This document shows positions 1 through 8,450 of a stretch of DNA of 33,455 bases, one piece after another. The stretch lies in contig NZ_FCOF02000058.1 in NCBI RefSeq assembly GCF_001544755.2, forward strand, positions 1 to 33,455. Direction: 5' to 3'. Each line of letters starts with the position of its first letter. Positions within the stretch are counted from its first letter, which is position 1. A program made the translations under genes and the position numbers. The notes under the pieces are model-generated. The model did not search any database, was not told the origin of the DNA, and saw only the letters and a program-made list of their open reading frames with translations. The DNA is from Caballeronia catudaia (GTDB lineage Bacteria > Pseudomonadota > Gammaproteobacteria > Burkholderiales > Burkholderiaceae).

Positions 1-2
1 AC

Positions 3-77
3 ATGGTGAGTATTCACGTGCGCCCGCCCGAAATCGAGGACCGCCTGCTGCCTGGCCACTGGGAAGGCGACTTCATA
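3..77 (+). pseudogene. IS30-family transposase remnant, interrupted by a group II intron
   Basis: The first open frame reads through a GHWEGDF motif, the signature around the first catalytic Asp of IS30-family DDE transposases. The intact IS30 transposase at 28667-30040 has the matching GHWEGDLIIG. The frame stops matching right after this motif, where a group II intron 5' end begins. The upstream part lies outside the window. It is a fragment and cannot be functional as it stands. Confidence 0.75.
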
Positions 78-1265
78 GTGCGACCTGCAAGTCGCATGTT
101 TCTCTGTTTCACGGGGGCAAGTATGACCTGACGAAACCATCTGTTCCATCAGCTGTTCCCTACCCGGGCATGCAGAACCGGTAACAGTTCTGTGTGAAGC
201 CCCAGGGACAACGTAGCCGCCGGATACCCGGTACGTCGAGCCGCGAGGCAAGGCGGAATCTGCCAGCACAAAGGCGGAGAGGCGCAAGGGACGGGTGGGT
301 ACGACCAACACATGTGAACGTCCGAAACGCGCCGTTACGCCTAACAAGCCAAACGTGCTGACAGGCTTGAACCAAAACGGTATGCGGCAAGGAATGGCCT
401 CTTATGAATGGGCCATCATGGACAGTACGCCGCCGGCGCATAGGACGGGTCCGAACCATCCTGAGAATCATGCGGAACAGGGTAAGCCCGTATCGCTGCC
501 CAATGGGCAGGCCCACCGTAAGGAGAGCCATTGGCGGTGCGGGTAAAGGAATGCGGAGAAAGCGAACGCCTATCTGTAACGGACGGGATACGGGCTGAGA
601 CATCGCCCGACGCGAAAGCGGGCAGACTTCCGCGCGGTCATTCATGGCGAGAGAACCTTGATCAACCGTTATACGAGGGAAAGCAGATGACGGCGCACGA
701 CACGGAAGTGTCAGGCGCTGGTGCGCCCTCGCGCGATGCACAGATGTGGGACCGTGCAAACTGGTCGCATATCGAGGCACAGGTGAGGCGGCTTCAGGAG
801 CGTATCGCCAAGGCAACTCGGGAAGGCCGATGGGGCAAGGTAAAAGCCTTGCAGCGTTTGCTGACCCGCTCGCATAGCGGCAAGATGCTGGCCGTGAAGC
901 GGGTGACGGAAAATCGCGGCAAGAGAACGCCGGGGGTGGACGGGAAGATCTGGTCATCACCGGCGGCCAGATGGAACGGAATGCTGTCGCTGCGTCATCG
1001 TGGCTATCGCGCGATGCCGCTGCGGCGTGTTTACATTCCCAAGAGTAATGGAAAACGACGTCCGTTAGGAATCCCATGCATGCGGTGCCGGTCGATGCAA
1101 GCGTTATGGAAGCTCGCTCTGGAACCCGTTGAGGAGACACTGGCGGACCCGAATTCCTACGGCTTTCGGCCCGAACGCTCGACTGCCGACGCCATCGAAC
1201 AGTGCTTCATTGCTCTGGCAAGGCAGGCATCGTCAGAGTGGGTTCTGGAAGGTGACATACGGGGC
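78..1265 (+). mobile_element. Group II intron, 5' part only (3' end deleted)
   Basis: The element starts with GTGCGAC, the conserved GUGYG-type 5' boundary of bacterial group II introns, directly after the IS30 transposase fragment. About 600 bases of GC-rich non-coding sequence follow, in the place of ribozyme domains I-IV, and then the intron-encoded protein gene. The 3' half, including the rest of the protein and domains V-VI, is missing: sequence similarity to a group II reverse transcriptase ends near 1265. Self-splicing and retrohoming should be impossible in this copy. I recognised the 5' boundary and the protein; I did not fold the ribozyme. Confidence 0.75.
687..1265 (+). pseudogene. 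ltrA: Group II intron reverse transcriptase/maturase, C-terminally truncated
   Basis: An intron-encoded protein of the LtrA type would bind its intron RNA, aid splicing and copy it into DNA. ATG 687 is preceded by a GAGGGAA ribosome binding site. About 193 residues look genuine: an N-terminal RNA-binding stretch, RT block 0 (RGKRTPGVDG), block 1 (YIPKSNGKRRPLGIP) and block 2 (SYGFRPERSTADAI). The match ends at GDIRG, where block 3 would continue with a CFD-type sequence. The frame stays open to 1433 with unrelated residues. The YADD catalytic site, the thumb/maturase domain and any endonuclease domain are absent; family members are usually over 400 residues. Confidence 0.85.
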
Positions 1266-1426
1266 GTCGCAGGCGCGCGTGCGTGTCCATGGCGGGGACT
1301 GTGGCGTCAGCGCGCACCGCTAGCGACAAGAGGCTTCCGCGACCGCCGATACTTGCATCGTCTCGCCGAATGGCGTGGGCGCGGATTTCGCGCGTACCCG
1401 TTTGCACAGCAGAGGGAGGACGACGG

Positions 1427-2197
1427 ATGCTGATCGACATCGAACGATTTCTAGATCAACTGGGCGACGAAGCGCGCGCGATCGCGATGCAACATTTCCG
1501 CACAGAAATCGACGTCGAAACGAAGTCCGACGCGACGCCTGTCACGAACGCGGATCGCGCCATTGAGCGACGGTTGCGCGAAATGATCGCATCGCGCTAT
1601 CCGACGCATGCCCTTGTCGGCGAGGAAGAGGGCGGGCACATTGCCAACGGCATCAGCTGGGTCATCGATCCAATCGATGGCACCAAGAGCTTCGTGACCG
1701 GCTTGCCGCTGTTCGGAACGCTCGTTGCAATTCTTGAGGATCGACGTCCCATCTGCGGGATGGTTGAGGTGCCAGCTATGCGCGAGCGATGGATCGGTGT
1801 AGCCGATCGAACGTCGCGCAACGGCGAGCCGTGCGGGGTGAGTGCGTGCGCACGTCTGCGCGACGCGCGGCTGTGCTCGACGGACCCGAGGATGTTTTCA
1901 GGCGAGGCTGCACGGGCATTCGCGACGCTTGCGCGCGAAGTGCGCGTCACGCGGTTCGGCACGGATTGCTATGGTTACGCGATGCTCGCTTCGGGTCACG
2001 TCGACCTCGTCGTCGAAGACGGTCTGCAGGTTCACGACGTCATGGCGATCGTTCCAGTCATCGAGGGCGCGGGTGGCATCGTCACGACATGGGCTGGCAA
2101 TGCCATCGACGAAGCCTTTCAAGGCGACATCATTGCGGCGGCGACGCAATCGCTGCACGACGAGGCGTCTCGGTGGCTCGGCCAGCTGCGAGGGTGA
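1427..2197 (+). CDS. hisN: Inositol monophosphatase-family phosphatase, HisN-like
   Basis: This 256-residue protein belongs to the lithium-sensitive Mg2+-dependent phosphatase superfamily (inositol monophosphatase, CysQ, HisN-type histidinol phosphatase). Metal-binding motifs are visible: KSDATPVTNAD near residues 33-43, EEEGG at 66-70, DPIDGT at 81-86 and VHD with Asp204 followed by VPVIEGAGG. The KSDxTPVTxAD and C-terminal GAGG patterns resemble HisN-type histidinol-phosphatases most, so dephosphorylation of histidinol phosphate is the best guess; inositol phosphate or PAP are alternatives. ATG 1427 is chosen over the longer frame from 1283 because GGGAGGA (1414-1420) lies just upstream and family proteins start at this point. 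It sits 160 bases past the truncated intron, with no other histidine gene nearby. Confidence 0.8.
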   Translation: MLIDIERFLDQLGDEARAIAMQHFRTEIDVETKSDATPVTNADRAIERRLREMIASRYPTHALVGEEEGGHIANGISWVIDPIDGTKSFVTGLPLFGTLVAILEDRRPICGMVEVPAMRERWIGVADRTSRNGEPCGVSACARLRDARLCSTDPRMFSGEAARAFATLAREVRVTRFGTDCYGYAMLASGHVDLVVEDGLQVHDVMAIVPVIEGAGGIVTTWAGNAIDEAFQGDIIAAATQSLHDEASRWLGQLRG

Positions 2198-2347
2198 AGC
2201 GGCAGCGCCGACGCTGCATCGGCTTTCGGCTCGTCGCTGTGCGCAGCAAGCCGTTCATTGACCTATGCTGGAAACAAAGCTTCTGCAGACAAAGCGCACG
2301 GGTTGCATCGTGTATCTGAGAGGGAAACTTAAGCGGTCGATAGCGCC

Positions 2348-2671
2348 ATGGACCTGCGTAACCAGCAAACGAAAGACGCCAACGCCAACGTCATTGTCGC
2401 GATGTTTTCTTCATATGGTGAAGCAGACGAAGCTCTTCGTGACCTTCAGGCGCGAGGTCTCCGATGCGACGACGGGCAACTGTATGCGCGGGCCGCTCAC
2501 CACCGCACGGATGCCAGGCCCGTTGGACCGCTTCCCGAGATGCGCGCCCGCGATCGGGCAGAGTACGTGGGGCACGGTGAACACCTTGGCGTTGTGAGCG
2601 GGCGCGACGGTTTAGCGGACCGAATTGGCAACTCACCACTCCCGATTTTGCTGCAGAGCAACACACGCTAA
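2348..2671 (+). CDS. Hypothetical protein with possible general-stress (YflT/17M-like) N-terminus
   Basis: This is a 107-residue frame. The first 45 residues, with NVIVAMFSSYGEADEAL and a following DLQARGL, resemble the start of the general stress protein 17M / YflT-type domain, where a beta strand is followed by a helix that pairs residues for dimerisation. The rest is low-complexity and does not match anything I recognise. There is no good ribosome binding site close to ATG 2348; the nearest GAGGG is about 25 bases upstream. It may be a decayed or C-terminally frameshifted stress gene. The neighbouring DUF883 and YsnF-like genes fit a stress-gene neighbourhood. Confidence 0.4.
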   Translation: MDLRNQQTKDANANVIVAMFSSYGEADEALRDLQARGLRCDDGQLYARAAHHRTDARPVGPLPEMRARDRAEYVGHGEHLGVVSGRDGLADRIGNSPLPILLQSNTR

Positions 2672-2936
2672 GCCGCGTGAGCGGACCTTGTTGGTTGCCA
2701 AGTTGATCGGACACGATGCCGCACGATGTCGCGCTTGCTGTGATGTGCGATCACGGGGCGCTCGCGGTAAAAGACACCGCGGGCCGCTGGCGTTTTTCGC
2801 TTCACAAAGGTGGCAGGGACCGGGAGGATCGCAAATAAACTTCGAAGTGCGGTAAGCCCTTTACTGAATTCGCACTCGACGCACAAGTGGCTTTCCGACT
2901 ACGGTGTCAACGCGCTCGTTCAGAGTTCGCATCGGT

Positions 2937-3302
2937 CTAACGCGAAACGAGCATGCCAACAATCAAGCCCCCTAATCCCGCCAGGACGATTGCCTTCCAG
3001 GGATTGTCGTGCACGAAATCATCTGTTGTGTCGCTCGCAGCCCTGTAGTTTTTAACCAGGGCATCTTTCATATCAGCGAGCTTCTCCTTTGCACTTGCAC
3101 GTGCGTCACCACCGGATGATTTGGATGATTGATTGTCCCACGACTGGGATGCTTCCCGGAAATCGCCTGCGCCGGCGGTGGCGGACGGCTTAGTATCGGC
3201 TTCCGAGGCGCCGTGGTTCGCGCTGGTCGGAAATTTATAGGTCTCGCCAGCCTTCTCCGTGACGAGGAAGTTGACCGGTTCAAGCCCGTCGGTGGTCGCC
3301 AT
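2937..3302 (-). CDS. DUF883 family protein (ElaB/YqjD-like)
   Basis: DUF883 proteins such as E. coli ElaB and YqjD are small C-tail-anchored inner membrane proteins; YqjD and relatives bind ribosomes in stationary phase and are stress-induced. Here 121 residues include a disordered, Ala/Ser-rich N-terminal half, an amphipathic helix (KEKLADMKDALVKNYR), a DDFVHDNPWK element and a C-terminal hydrophobic segment (AIVLAGLGGLIVGMLVSR) acting as the membrane anchor. The start at 3302 is supported by a strong AAGGAGGAACTC site directly upstream; the longer frame to 3386 lacks one. The N-terminal extension before the helix is longer than in ElaB. Confidence 0.85.
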   Translation of the reverse strand: MATTDGLEPVNFLVTEKAGETYKFPTSANHGASEADTKPSATAGAGDFREASQSWDNQSSKSSGGDARASAKEKLADMKDALVKNYRAASDTTDDFVHDNPWKAIVLAGLGGLIVGMLVSR

Positions 3303-3481
3303 GAGTTCCTCCTTAAAGGTGTTCGGGAAATAAGCCAACCCGTCGTGCTGGGGCATCGATCCGTGAAGAAGGCTCGATCGCCGCAATCGCGATTAGGCAG
3401 CGTGGGCATCGTGCAGATGAAATCCGAAAACAAAGGGGACTGCACATACGTTCCGTGGGCTGTCCCCAACCTTCCCTATGT

Positions 3482-3715
3482 TCAAAGAGGCGGCTTATCG
3501 ACGGGTCGGACAGCAGGACTGTCATCTGTTCCAGTCGTTCTTTGGACGTCAACTTCGGTGCCACGTACCGTATCGTTGACGGTCTCCGTTCTCGTCGAGG
3601 CTTCCTTCCCGACCAGGACCTCTTCGACGACGCGCGCGGTCTTGGCGATCACGGGCTCTTCAGCCGTCTCGCGAATCTCTACCGAGCCTTCCTTCAGATC
3701 GGCCGCGGTTGCGAA
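3482..3715 (-). pseudogene. YsnF/AvaK-type DUF2382 protein, C-terminal fragment
   Basis: The frame encodes the end of a DUF2382 domain, a stress-response domain seen in YsnF-like proteins: an acidic and basic repeating pattern with ADLKEGSVEIRE, then ARVVEEVLVGKEA and ETVNDTVR. Its 5' end is lost: upstream the sequence changes abruptly into an NRAMP transporter gene on the opposite strand, with the joint at about 3705-3730. In a full protein a PRC-barrel-like or tandem DUF2382 part would precede this piece. No start codon with a ribosome site is seen at the junction, so it is probably not expressed. Confidence 0.7.
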
Positions 3716-4762
3716 GGTCTGGCGTCCAACATGCGCATCCACTATCCGAAGTGGCTGCTCTACAGCGCGGTGGTCCTGCTTGTGCTCGCCAACGTGATCA
3801 ATATCGCGGCGGACCTCTCGGCGATGGGCGCGGCAGTCGGACTTCTAATACCCGGTCCACAGGAACTGTTCGTGGTCATGCTCGGTGGCCTGTCGGTCGT
3901 CCTGCAGATCTTTGTTCCCTACGACCGGTATGCGCGCCTGCTCAAGTGGCCGGCGCTGGCGCTCCTCGCGTACGTCGCAGTTGCTCTCATCGTGCCGATC
4001 CGGTGGGCCGATGTGGCTCAAGCCATAGTACGGCCGCGCGTCTCATTGACGTCGGACTATCTGACAACGGTCGTCGCCGTGCTGGGCACCACCATCAGCC
4101 CGTATCTGTTCTTCTGGCAGGCTTCGCAGGAAGTGGAGGAAATGCGCTCGGAACCGGGCCAGGGACCCTTGCGTCGCGTGCCGCATCAGGCGCCGGCGCA
4201 ACTGCGCCGGATCAACTTCGACACGTGGATCGGCATGGGTGTGTCGAATGTCATCGCGTTCTTCATCGTGCTGACGGCGGCGGCGACGCTTCATGTGCAT
4301 CACATCGATGTCAAAACGTCGGCCGACGCGGCGCGCGCGCTCGAGCCGATCGCCGGACGCTTCGCGTATGTCCTGTTCGCGCTGGGCATCATCGGTACGG
4401 GATTGCTGGCGCTTCCCGTCCTTGCGGGGTCCGCCGCGTATGCCGCCGCAGGCAGCTTTCGCTGGCGCAGCAGTCTCGCGCTGCATCTGACGCTCGCACG
4501 CGAGTTTTATGCGGTGATTGCGCTGTCAATTATCGGCGGGGTGGTGATCACTTTCATGCACTTCGACCCGATCCGCGCGCTCTACTGGAGCGCGGTGATC
4601 AATGGTCTGGCCGCCGTGCCGATCATGGTGATCATGATGCTCATGGCCCGAAGCCGCCGCGTAATGGGCCAGTTCGCGGTCCGCGGCATTCTGGCGTGGG
4701 GCGGATGGCTCGCGACCTTCGCGATGGCGATCGCGGCAGTCGGTATGTTCGTGCCGGGGTAA
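3716..4762 (+). pseudogene. NRAMP-family divalent metal transporter, N-terminally truncated
   Basis: About 345 residues of an NRAMP (MntH-like) proton-coupled Mn2+/Fe2+ transporter are preserved, from NMRIHYPKWLLYSAVVLL onward. Many transmembrane segments remain, including ADLSAMGAAVGLL, TTISPYLFFWQASQEVEE (the TM6-equivalent half) and INGLAAVPIMVIMMLMA. The first ~90-100 residues, with TM1 and its DPGN-type metal-binding motif, are gone. The open frame runs on upstream to 3455, but that part is the antisense of the YsnF-like fragment, so the fusion is accidental. An internal ATG at 3731 exists without a convincing ribosome site. Transport is not expected without TM1. Confidence 0.8.
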
Positions 4763-4783
4763 GCGTCCTTGCCTCGAGGAGAA

Positions 4784-4803
4784 GCCGGCCGCAATGGGCC
4801 GGC
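4784..4803. terminator. GC-rich hairpin between convergent NRAMP remnants
   Basis: A perfect 7-bp inverted repeat, GCCGGCC / GGCCGGC with a 6-base loop, lies between the stop of the plus-strand NRAMP fragment (4762) and the stop of the minus-strand one (4811). The position suits a shared bidirectional terminator. There is no U-run on either side, so intrinsic termination would be weak. Confidence 0.4.
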
Positions 4804-4810
4804 ACGAGCC

Positions 4811-5825
4811 TTATCTGAACAAGGTCATTTGCAGCACCTTGAAGATCACGAGGCCGACCACGATCACCAGACAACCGTGCAGCAGCCGATCCAGACCCGC
4901 TCCGAGAGCGTCATGTTTTGCGATGCGAGCGTGTCGAGCGGAGGCATGCGCCATGTGCGCTGCGATCGATCGGCGCTTGGGGCGCGTACGGAGTCGAGCT
5001 GGTGAAGCAGCAGCACCGTGGCCACGCAGCCGACGATCGCGAATGCCGTGCCGCCGTCCAGCACTTCGATGATCGTTTCACCACTGGTGTCCCGGTACAT
5101 CACCGAGGCGGTGAGAGTGATCGACAACATCACGAGTACCCAGACCACCGAGCCCGTGAAGAGGTTCAGCTTCTTCGAGCTGACCACGGACCGAGCACGT
5201 TCTTGTCATTGCAGAGCAGCATCAGGAACACGGTCGCGCTCGGCAGCAGCGCAGCAGCAGGCCCGCAAGCGTCTGCACCGGCTCGGTCAGCAGGCCGAGC
5301 GGGCTGTCGCGAATCAGCATGATCGCCGCTGCGAGCGCGACGATGCCGAAGTACACCAGATAGAAGCCCTTCGCATCCGTGACGCCGCGATGCAGCGAGC
5401 ACCTAATCTTAAACGCGTCGCCGATCGCATAGGCGGTGGACAGGAACACGCCCGCCGCGCCGATGATGCTCGCGTCGATTAGCGCGACCGCGAACAGCGT
5501 CGCGCTCGTGCGGCCCGCGTACTTCCCGAGGCCCGCGATCACGCCGCCCGCATCGGTGAAGTTGCCGGACTCGGGATGGCCGGCGAACAGTGCCGCGGTG
5601 AAGCTCATCATCGCGACCGCGCCGATCAGCATGAACGCGATGCCGATCCACAGGTCCGCCTTTTTGTACTTCATGAAGCGCGGCGTGACGCGCTTGCCGA
5701 TCACGTAGCTATGCCTGAAGAACAGTTGCCACGCGCGACTGTCGTGCCGACGATGCTCGATCACGAGCAGCATCACGTCGGACAGCTCGGCGTGCGCGGG
5801 CCAGTTTGGCACGAAGAAGTTCGAG
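4811..5825 (-). pseudogene. Second NRAMP-family transporter, degenerate C-terminal two-thirds
   Basis: Read on the minus strand, NRAMP sequence is spread over several frames: SIVGTTVA, QLFFRHSYVIGKRVTPRFMK, ADLWIGIAFMLIGAVAMMSF, YAGRTSATLFAVALIDASII, PSATVFLMLLCNDKNVLGPW, KKLNLFTGSVVWVLVMLSI and a C-terminal LVIFKVLQMTLFR before the TAA. Moving between them needs frameshifts near 5740, 5260, 5180 and 4890. The N-terminal part with the TM1 metal site is missing, cut at about 5825 where an NTF2-like gene begins. This paralogue differs from the 3716-4762 fragment and lies tail to tail with it. Confidence 0.8.
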
Positions 5826-6047
5826 AGGTTCGAACCGTTCAGCAACCTGAGCCGCAGCAAGTGCACAGAAGAATTCCGCGACCTCCTGCGGCCCGTGCCT
5901 CTTACCAGCGAATGGGATGATCTCGGTCGGCCCAGGTATGAACCAGTCGACATCAGCGGCGAGCGTTTTCAGGACGCCATCGATATCGGCCGTGCTGAAA
6001 GCAGCATACGCCTGCTGCACGAGTTGAACGTTTTGTTGCTGGTTCAT
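5826..6047 (-). pseudogene. NTF2-like / SnoaL-type protein, C-terminally truncated
   Basis: The protein starts at ATG 6047 behind a GGGAGGGG site and shows the usual beginning of SnoaL / nuclear transport factor 2-like proteins: VQLVQQAYAAFSTADIDGVL, then WFIPGPTEIIPFAGKRHG and VAEFFCALAAAQVAERFEP. Family members are about 130 residues with a cone-shaped fold and varied hydrolase or isomerase roles; no specific function can be assigned. After about 75 residues the sequence turns into an NRAMP remnant, although the frame stays open to 5709. The missing half holds the sheet that closes the pocket, so it is probably inactive. Confidence 0.7.
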
Positions 6048-6160
6048 TGCCCCTCCCATAATCGCCACGCAGCTTTCGAGGACGCCCATCGGCGGACGAC
6101 CTTCGCACAGATGTCGTTCTAACGCGAGCGAGGCCTGCGGCGCGAGCTTCGAAACGTTCA

Positions 6161-6889
6161 TCACGGCATCAACATTGGGTACAAAACTGGAAGCGCGCAC
6201 GCCGTTAGAACGCCGTTCAGCGACATGCCGAGCCCCGCGAATGCGCCGGCTTCTTCGCTAATTTGTAAGGCCCGCGCGGTCGCAATTCCGTGACCCGCCA
6301 ACCCCATTGCGAGTCCGACGATTTCCGGTCGTCTCACGCGCAGCAGCCTAAGGACAGGCACTGCGATAACCGCACCCGTGATGCCCGTCATCACCACCAA
6401 TACCGCCGTCAGCGACGGTATCCCGCCGATTTTCTCGGAAATACGGATCGCGATGCCTGCAGTCGCGCTGCGTGGTGCGATAGAGGCGATGCTTTGAGCT
6501 GATGCGCCCAAGGCTCGTGCAAGCAGTACGGTTGTCGTGATGGCGCCAAGGCCACCCGCAACAAGTCCGCATGCGAGCGGCCAGAACATAGAACGCAGCT
6601 TCGGCAGTTGCCTGTTCAGGGGAACCGCAAGCGCGACAATCGCGGGGCCCAGGAGGAAGTGGATGAACTGGCCCCCCTGCATATACGCGGCATATTCAGT
6701 GTGAGTTACCCGCAGAAGGAGGATTACCGCTAGCACAGACAACAACACCGGGTTCGCTAAAGGCCTCTTGTTCAGTTTCTCATAGACCGCTTGAGCGACG
6801 ACGTAGCAAACGACGGTGGCTGTGAGCCAGAGCAGCGGCGTGCGACCGAGATATGTCCACACTAGTGCGAGTTGGTTTTGGTAGTTCAT
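6161..6889 (-). CDS. lrgB: LrgB/CidB family membrane protein
   Basis: LrgB-family proteins act with LrgA/CidA holin-like partners in controlling murein hydrolase export and autolysis in Staphylococcus; in other bacteria LrgAB/CidAB-type pairs have been tied to pyruvate or glycolate movement. The 242-residue protein has about six to seven hydrophobic segments. Conserved features include LANPVLLSVLAVILLL near 40-56, LLGPAIVALAVPL near 80-92, SIAPRSATAGIAI near 137-149 and a C-terminal GLAGHGIATARAL. Its ATG overlaps the lrgA stop by four bases (ATGA), so the two are translationally coupled. It looks intact. Confidence 0.9.
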   Translation of the reverse strand: MNYQNQLALVWTYLGRTPLLWLTATVVCYVVAQAVYEKLNKRPLANPVLLSVLAVILLLRVTHTEYAAYMQGGQFIHFLLGPAIVALAVPLNRQLPKLRSMFWPLACGLVAGGLGAITTTVLLARALGASAQSIASIAPRSATAGIAIRISEKIGGIPSLTAVLVVMTGITGAVIAVPVLRLLRVRRPEIVGLAMGLAGHGIATARALQISEEAGAFAGLGMSLNGVLTACALPVLYPMLMP

Positions 6890-7320
6890 GACCGTTCTCC
6901 CAGAGCGACCGCGTCCCTTCCTGCGTTTGACGCGGTTGTTGCCGACAGACCGTTTTCGGCAGATGATACGGCTGCACCGTTGCTGATGAGCTTATGCATT
7001 GCTTCGGCGGTGACTGCGGTCATGCAGACCGTCAGAGCGGTCCCCAACAAAATTGTGACCGCTATGGGCAGAAGGTCGCTCTCGACTTTTCCCGCATAGA
7101 TGACGATGCCTGCGCCCGCTGGAACGAACAGCAGCGACAGGTGCTTAAGGAACGCGAGAGCCGGCGCTTCGACGATGCTTTTTATGTCTTTTGAAAGCCG
7201 AAGAGCCCCGAGCAAAAGCAGCATTCCGATAACTGGCCCGGGCACGGGAATCTTCCCGATGAACGAGATAGTCTCGCCGAGACATTGGAAAAGGAGCAGT
7301 ACTGCAAGTGCCTTGATCAT
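6886..7320 (-). CDS. lrgA: LrgA/CidA family holin-like protein
   Basis: The 144-residue protein has the CidA/LrgA pattern: ALAVLLLFQCLGETISF, then PVPGPVIGMLLLLGAL and LSLLFVPAGAGIVIYA, with four hydrophobic segments and a hydrophilic C-terminal tail. It is the holin-like partner of lrgB. ATG 7320 begins exactly where family proteins begin and has a weak GAGG seven bases upstream. The same frame is open to 7617 and contains a separate signal-peptide-like stretch (LVTILLVGLSVGVAQAQ), so a longer product or a fusion cannot be excluded. No regulator gene of the LysR type is recognisable upstream. Confidence 0.85.
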   Translation of the reverse strand: MIKALAVLLLFQCLGETISFIGKIPVPGPVIGMLLLLGALRLSKDIKSIVEAPALAFLKHLSLLFVPAGAGIVIYAGKVESDLLPIAVTILLGTALTVCMTAVTAEAMHKLISNGAAVSSAENGLSATTASNAGRDAVALGERS

Positions 7321-8450
7321 GCGTGCCTCACTAGGTTGCGCCAGCGCGCCGATGGGCTGCCGACGTCGCAGCGCGCTAGCGTTCGATTTAGCCTGCGGTG
7401 TCGAAACGGTTATAGCCACTTGAGCTTGAGCTTGAGCGACGCCGACCGACAGTCCAACTAGAAGAATCGTCACCAAGCGCGTTCTTGGAGATGGTGGATA
7501 TCCTCCGTTAGTGATACGAAAAGCATGAGCACGCCGGGCGACCGCGGGGGGTGAACTATTCGTGGCTAATAAGTCGCGCGATTGAACGACGGGCTCGACG
7601 GTCCACTTGGAGCGCACAGGAGGTGTCGGGCAGATGTGTCGCCAGTCTGAAGAGCACCGGAGCAGTGAAGTCGCGCGATGCAGTAAGCGATGCGCGAGGG
7701 CGCTTCTTAGCGAGGCGAAACCTCAAAGAGCGCAGCCAACCCTATGCGGCAAGCGCACCAGAATGCCGCTGCACGAGTAAAACGATAGAGCATTCCACGG
7801 AATGAAATAGTCTCGTTTAGTAGGGTGGCCGGTACACCCATATGGGGGAGGTGCAGATCATGCGCTTGAGGTCTGAGCTGTCGACGATGAACTCGTTTAC
7901 CGAAAACAACATCGGTGCGCTGCCGTCGCCACCGCCGCCCGATTGACGAAAGAGCGCCGCGCCACGCTCGCCTGTGAGCCATTCGACCAGCGCAATAGTC
8001 GCGGTCGTCGCGACTACGCGCTGCACTGCTACCTCGTTCAAAAGAAACCGAGCGGCACTCGCTGTTGCTCTGCTACTTGCATTCGCCGACACGGGGATAG
8101 CGGTCGGCACAGCCGGGCCGCTGAGTTCCGCGGCAGTCACCTATTCGGGTATGCGGCGGCTGTTTAGTGTGACGGCATCGCCGACGTCGTCGCTCTCCGA
8201 GACCTCCCGCCGGAAGGCCCGCCTTGAAGCCTTTCGTCACCAGGCACGCTGCCGACTTGTGACGTAAGAAACACTCGATCTACATGGACTGTGAGGCAAT
8301 ACTTACGAAGGCGCGCTGTATCTAGCACTTTGTTTGCGTTAACCGGGCAGATGTCAGCAGAGTGAAAGTGGACGGTCATCGAATCAACGCAAAGCCCTTG
8401 CAAAGTGGTGGACCGACAGTTTTTCTGTTAATCGCGAACAAGGACGAGAC
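7321..8450. other. About 1.1 kb without a recognisable gene
   Basis: Open frames on both strands exist (for example minus 7817-8140 and plus 7974-8267) but none matches a family I recognise, and ribosome sites are lacking. The part from 7321 to 7500 encodes, in frame with lrgA, a signal-peptide-like segment. The last 60 bases should hold the promoter of the phosphodiesterase gene, with AAGGACGAGAC as its ribosome site. It may be remnant sequence. Confidence 0.5.

Noticed and set aside
160..1140. 326-codon minus-strand open frame across the intron
   Set aside because: It is antisense to the group II intron ribozyme and its reverse transcriptase, is Arg/Pro/Ser-rich and has no ribosome site.
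3455..3715. N-terminal 87 codons of the NRAMP frame as real protein
   Set aside because: They are the antisense of the YsnF-like fragment and lack NRAMP motifs.
3709..4818. 369-codon plus-strand frame over the NRAMP gene
   Set aside because: It is a Gly/Arg-rich shadow of the NRAMP frame with no family features.
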